A stretch of DNA of 64,000 bases from Scilla litardierei (taxonomy: Eukaryota; Streptophyta; Magnoliopsida; Asparagales; Asparagaceae): assembly GCA_030789695.1 (NCBI GenBank), contig CM061134.1, forward strand, positions 67,183,486 to 67,247,485, read 5' to 3'. Within the stretch, counting starts at the first letter, position 1. The number at the start of each line of letters is the position of its first letter. Below, piece after piece: positions 63,007 to 64,000 of this stretch. The notes beneath the pieces are model-generated. The model did not search any database and was not told the origin of the DNA. It was given only the letters and a program-made list of their open reading frames with translations. A program made the translations under genes and the position numbers.

Positions 63007-64000
63007 GTTCTATATAGACTTCTTCCTTTATAATACCATTTAAAATGCTCTTTTAACATCGATTTCATATAACTTAAAATCTTTGTAATATGCGTATGCT
63101 AAAAGCATTCTGATAGATTCTAATCTTGCTACAGGTGCATAGGTTTCATCATAATCTATGCCTTCTTCCTGATTATAACCTTGTGCTACTAATCTAGCCT
63201 TATTTCTAACCACTTGTCCAGATTCATCCAATTTATTCTTAAATACCCACTTAGTTCCAATAACAGGATGATCTGAAGGTCTTGGTACTAATTCCCATAC
63301 ATCATTCTTTTTGCATTGGTTAAGTTCTTCCTGCATTGCTATTATCCATGAATTATCTTTACATGCTTCATTAACATTCTTTTGTTCGATGGATGATATA
63401 AATGCACAAAGAGTCATTTGTTCTATTTGTGATCTAGTTCTTACTCTACCAGAAAAATCTCTAATAACTAGATCATGTGGATGATTATGAACTTCAAAAA
63501 ATACTTTAGGAAGGCTTGTATTTTTAGGGATAATCTCAGGAATGAAATTAGTAGAATCATTGTTATCTAACTTAGTGTTTTCTAAAGAACTAGTGATAGG
63601 TATTGAATCTTCTTCATCAATAGGTGTGATGGGTGAATAATTCTCATCAAAACTTACATGAAGAGATTCCTCAATGCATAAGGTTCTTTTATTATAAATC
63701 ATATATGCTTTACTACATGTAGAATATCCTACAAAAATACCTTCCTCTAATTTAGAATCAAACTTATCTAGTGAATCATTAGTGTTAAGAATAAAACATT
63801 TATAACCAATTTTTTTGAAATAAGATACGTTTGGTATGCGATCATAAAACAATTCAAAACAAGCTTTATTGAGTTGTGGTCTTACCAAAATTCTATTCAA
63901 TACATAACATGTCGTAGCAACAGCTTCTGTCCAAAAATATTTTGGTAAAGAACTATCACATAACATGGTTTTAGCACATTCTTGTATAGTTCTATTTTTC
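63007..64000 (-). pseudogene. pol: COPIA-3 pol, integrase C-terminus and RT start
   Basis: Minus strand, open to the right window edge (the frame continues upstream of the first ATG as KNRTIQECAKTMLCD). Integrase end (KYFWTEAVATTCYVLNRILVRP, EGIFVGYSTCSKAY), a spacer, then RT: WIIAMQEELNQCKKNDVWELV, NKARLVAQGYNQEEGIDYDE, YEIDVKRAF. The frame stops at 63040, where one T is missing from the AFLNG codons. GYPSY-B2 cuts it at 63007 and the gene goes on at 51144. Confidence 0.9.

Overview
This window looks like nuclear DNA of a flowering plant and I see no host gene in it. Every stretch I can interpret is retrotransposon or a small non-autonomous element. The evidence is Ty1/copia and Ty3/gypsy (Athila-like) polyproteins, initiator-Met and Asp tRNA primer sites, a plant-type L1 LINE and a fold-back MITE. 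I cannot name the species.

Layout. The window is a nested stack, outermost first. (1) COPIA-3 (minus strand) appears to enclose everything: a probable 3' LTR piece and the RT/RNase H end lie at 48903-51144, and integrase/RT lies at 63007-64000. (2) GYPSY-B2 (plus, 51145-63006, TSD GTTCT) is inserted in the COPIA-3 RT gene. (3) COPIA-1 (plus, up to 48902) seems inserted in the COPIA-3 LTR. Its 5' LTR is split by (4) GYPSY-B1 (minus, 20705-32854, TSD GTGCA), which carries (5) a solo LTR of the COPIA-2 family (29018-30768, TSD GCCCT). The same 5' LTR is also split by (6) COPIA-2 (minus, 15789-19708 visible), itself interrupted by (7) GYPSY-A (minus, from beyond the left edge to 15788). GYPSY-A RT holds (8) COPIA-4 (minus, 4837-12859, TSD CCTTG). 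(9) A LINE (minus, 40587-46392, 16-bp TSD) lies in the 3' part of COPIA-1, and (10) a 378-bp fold-back element (49435-49812) lies in the COPIA-3 LTR region.

How the parts work. The Athila-like families divide the usual genes unequally: GYPSY-A keeps RT, RNase H and integrase but almost no gag/protease, while both GYPSY-B copies keep gag-protease and lack RT-RNase H-integrase. Both families carry an extra downstream ORF (ORF3) with a basic, NLS-like N-terminus, set behind its own TATA box. COPIA-1 has a decayed ORF3 in the same place.

The most interesting signal is regulatory. Each of five families has its own short palindrome or inverted half-site (CCGATCGG, CTCGGCCGAG, CAGTCGACTG, TAGTCGGT/ACCGACTA, TAGTCGACTA), repeated upstream of the LTR TATA box at about 18-24 bp pitch, roughly two helical turns. 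Three of these families repeat the same motif and spacing inside the element, directly in front of ORF3. The COPIA-2 arrays have perfectly constant spacing (16-10-16) over ten tetrads while spacer sequence varies. Next in interest are serial RNA hairpins in the LTR leaders. GYPSY-B has five hairpins sharing one 14-nt loop on covarying stems, COPIA-1 and COPIA-2 share six hairpins in the same order, and a hairpin about 46 nt after the gag/pol stop is shared by families A and B. Most coding regions are broken by stops or frameshifts, so these are mostly relics, but the cis-element layout is well preserved.
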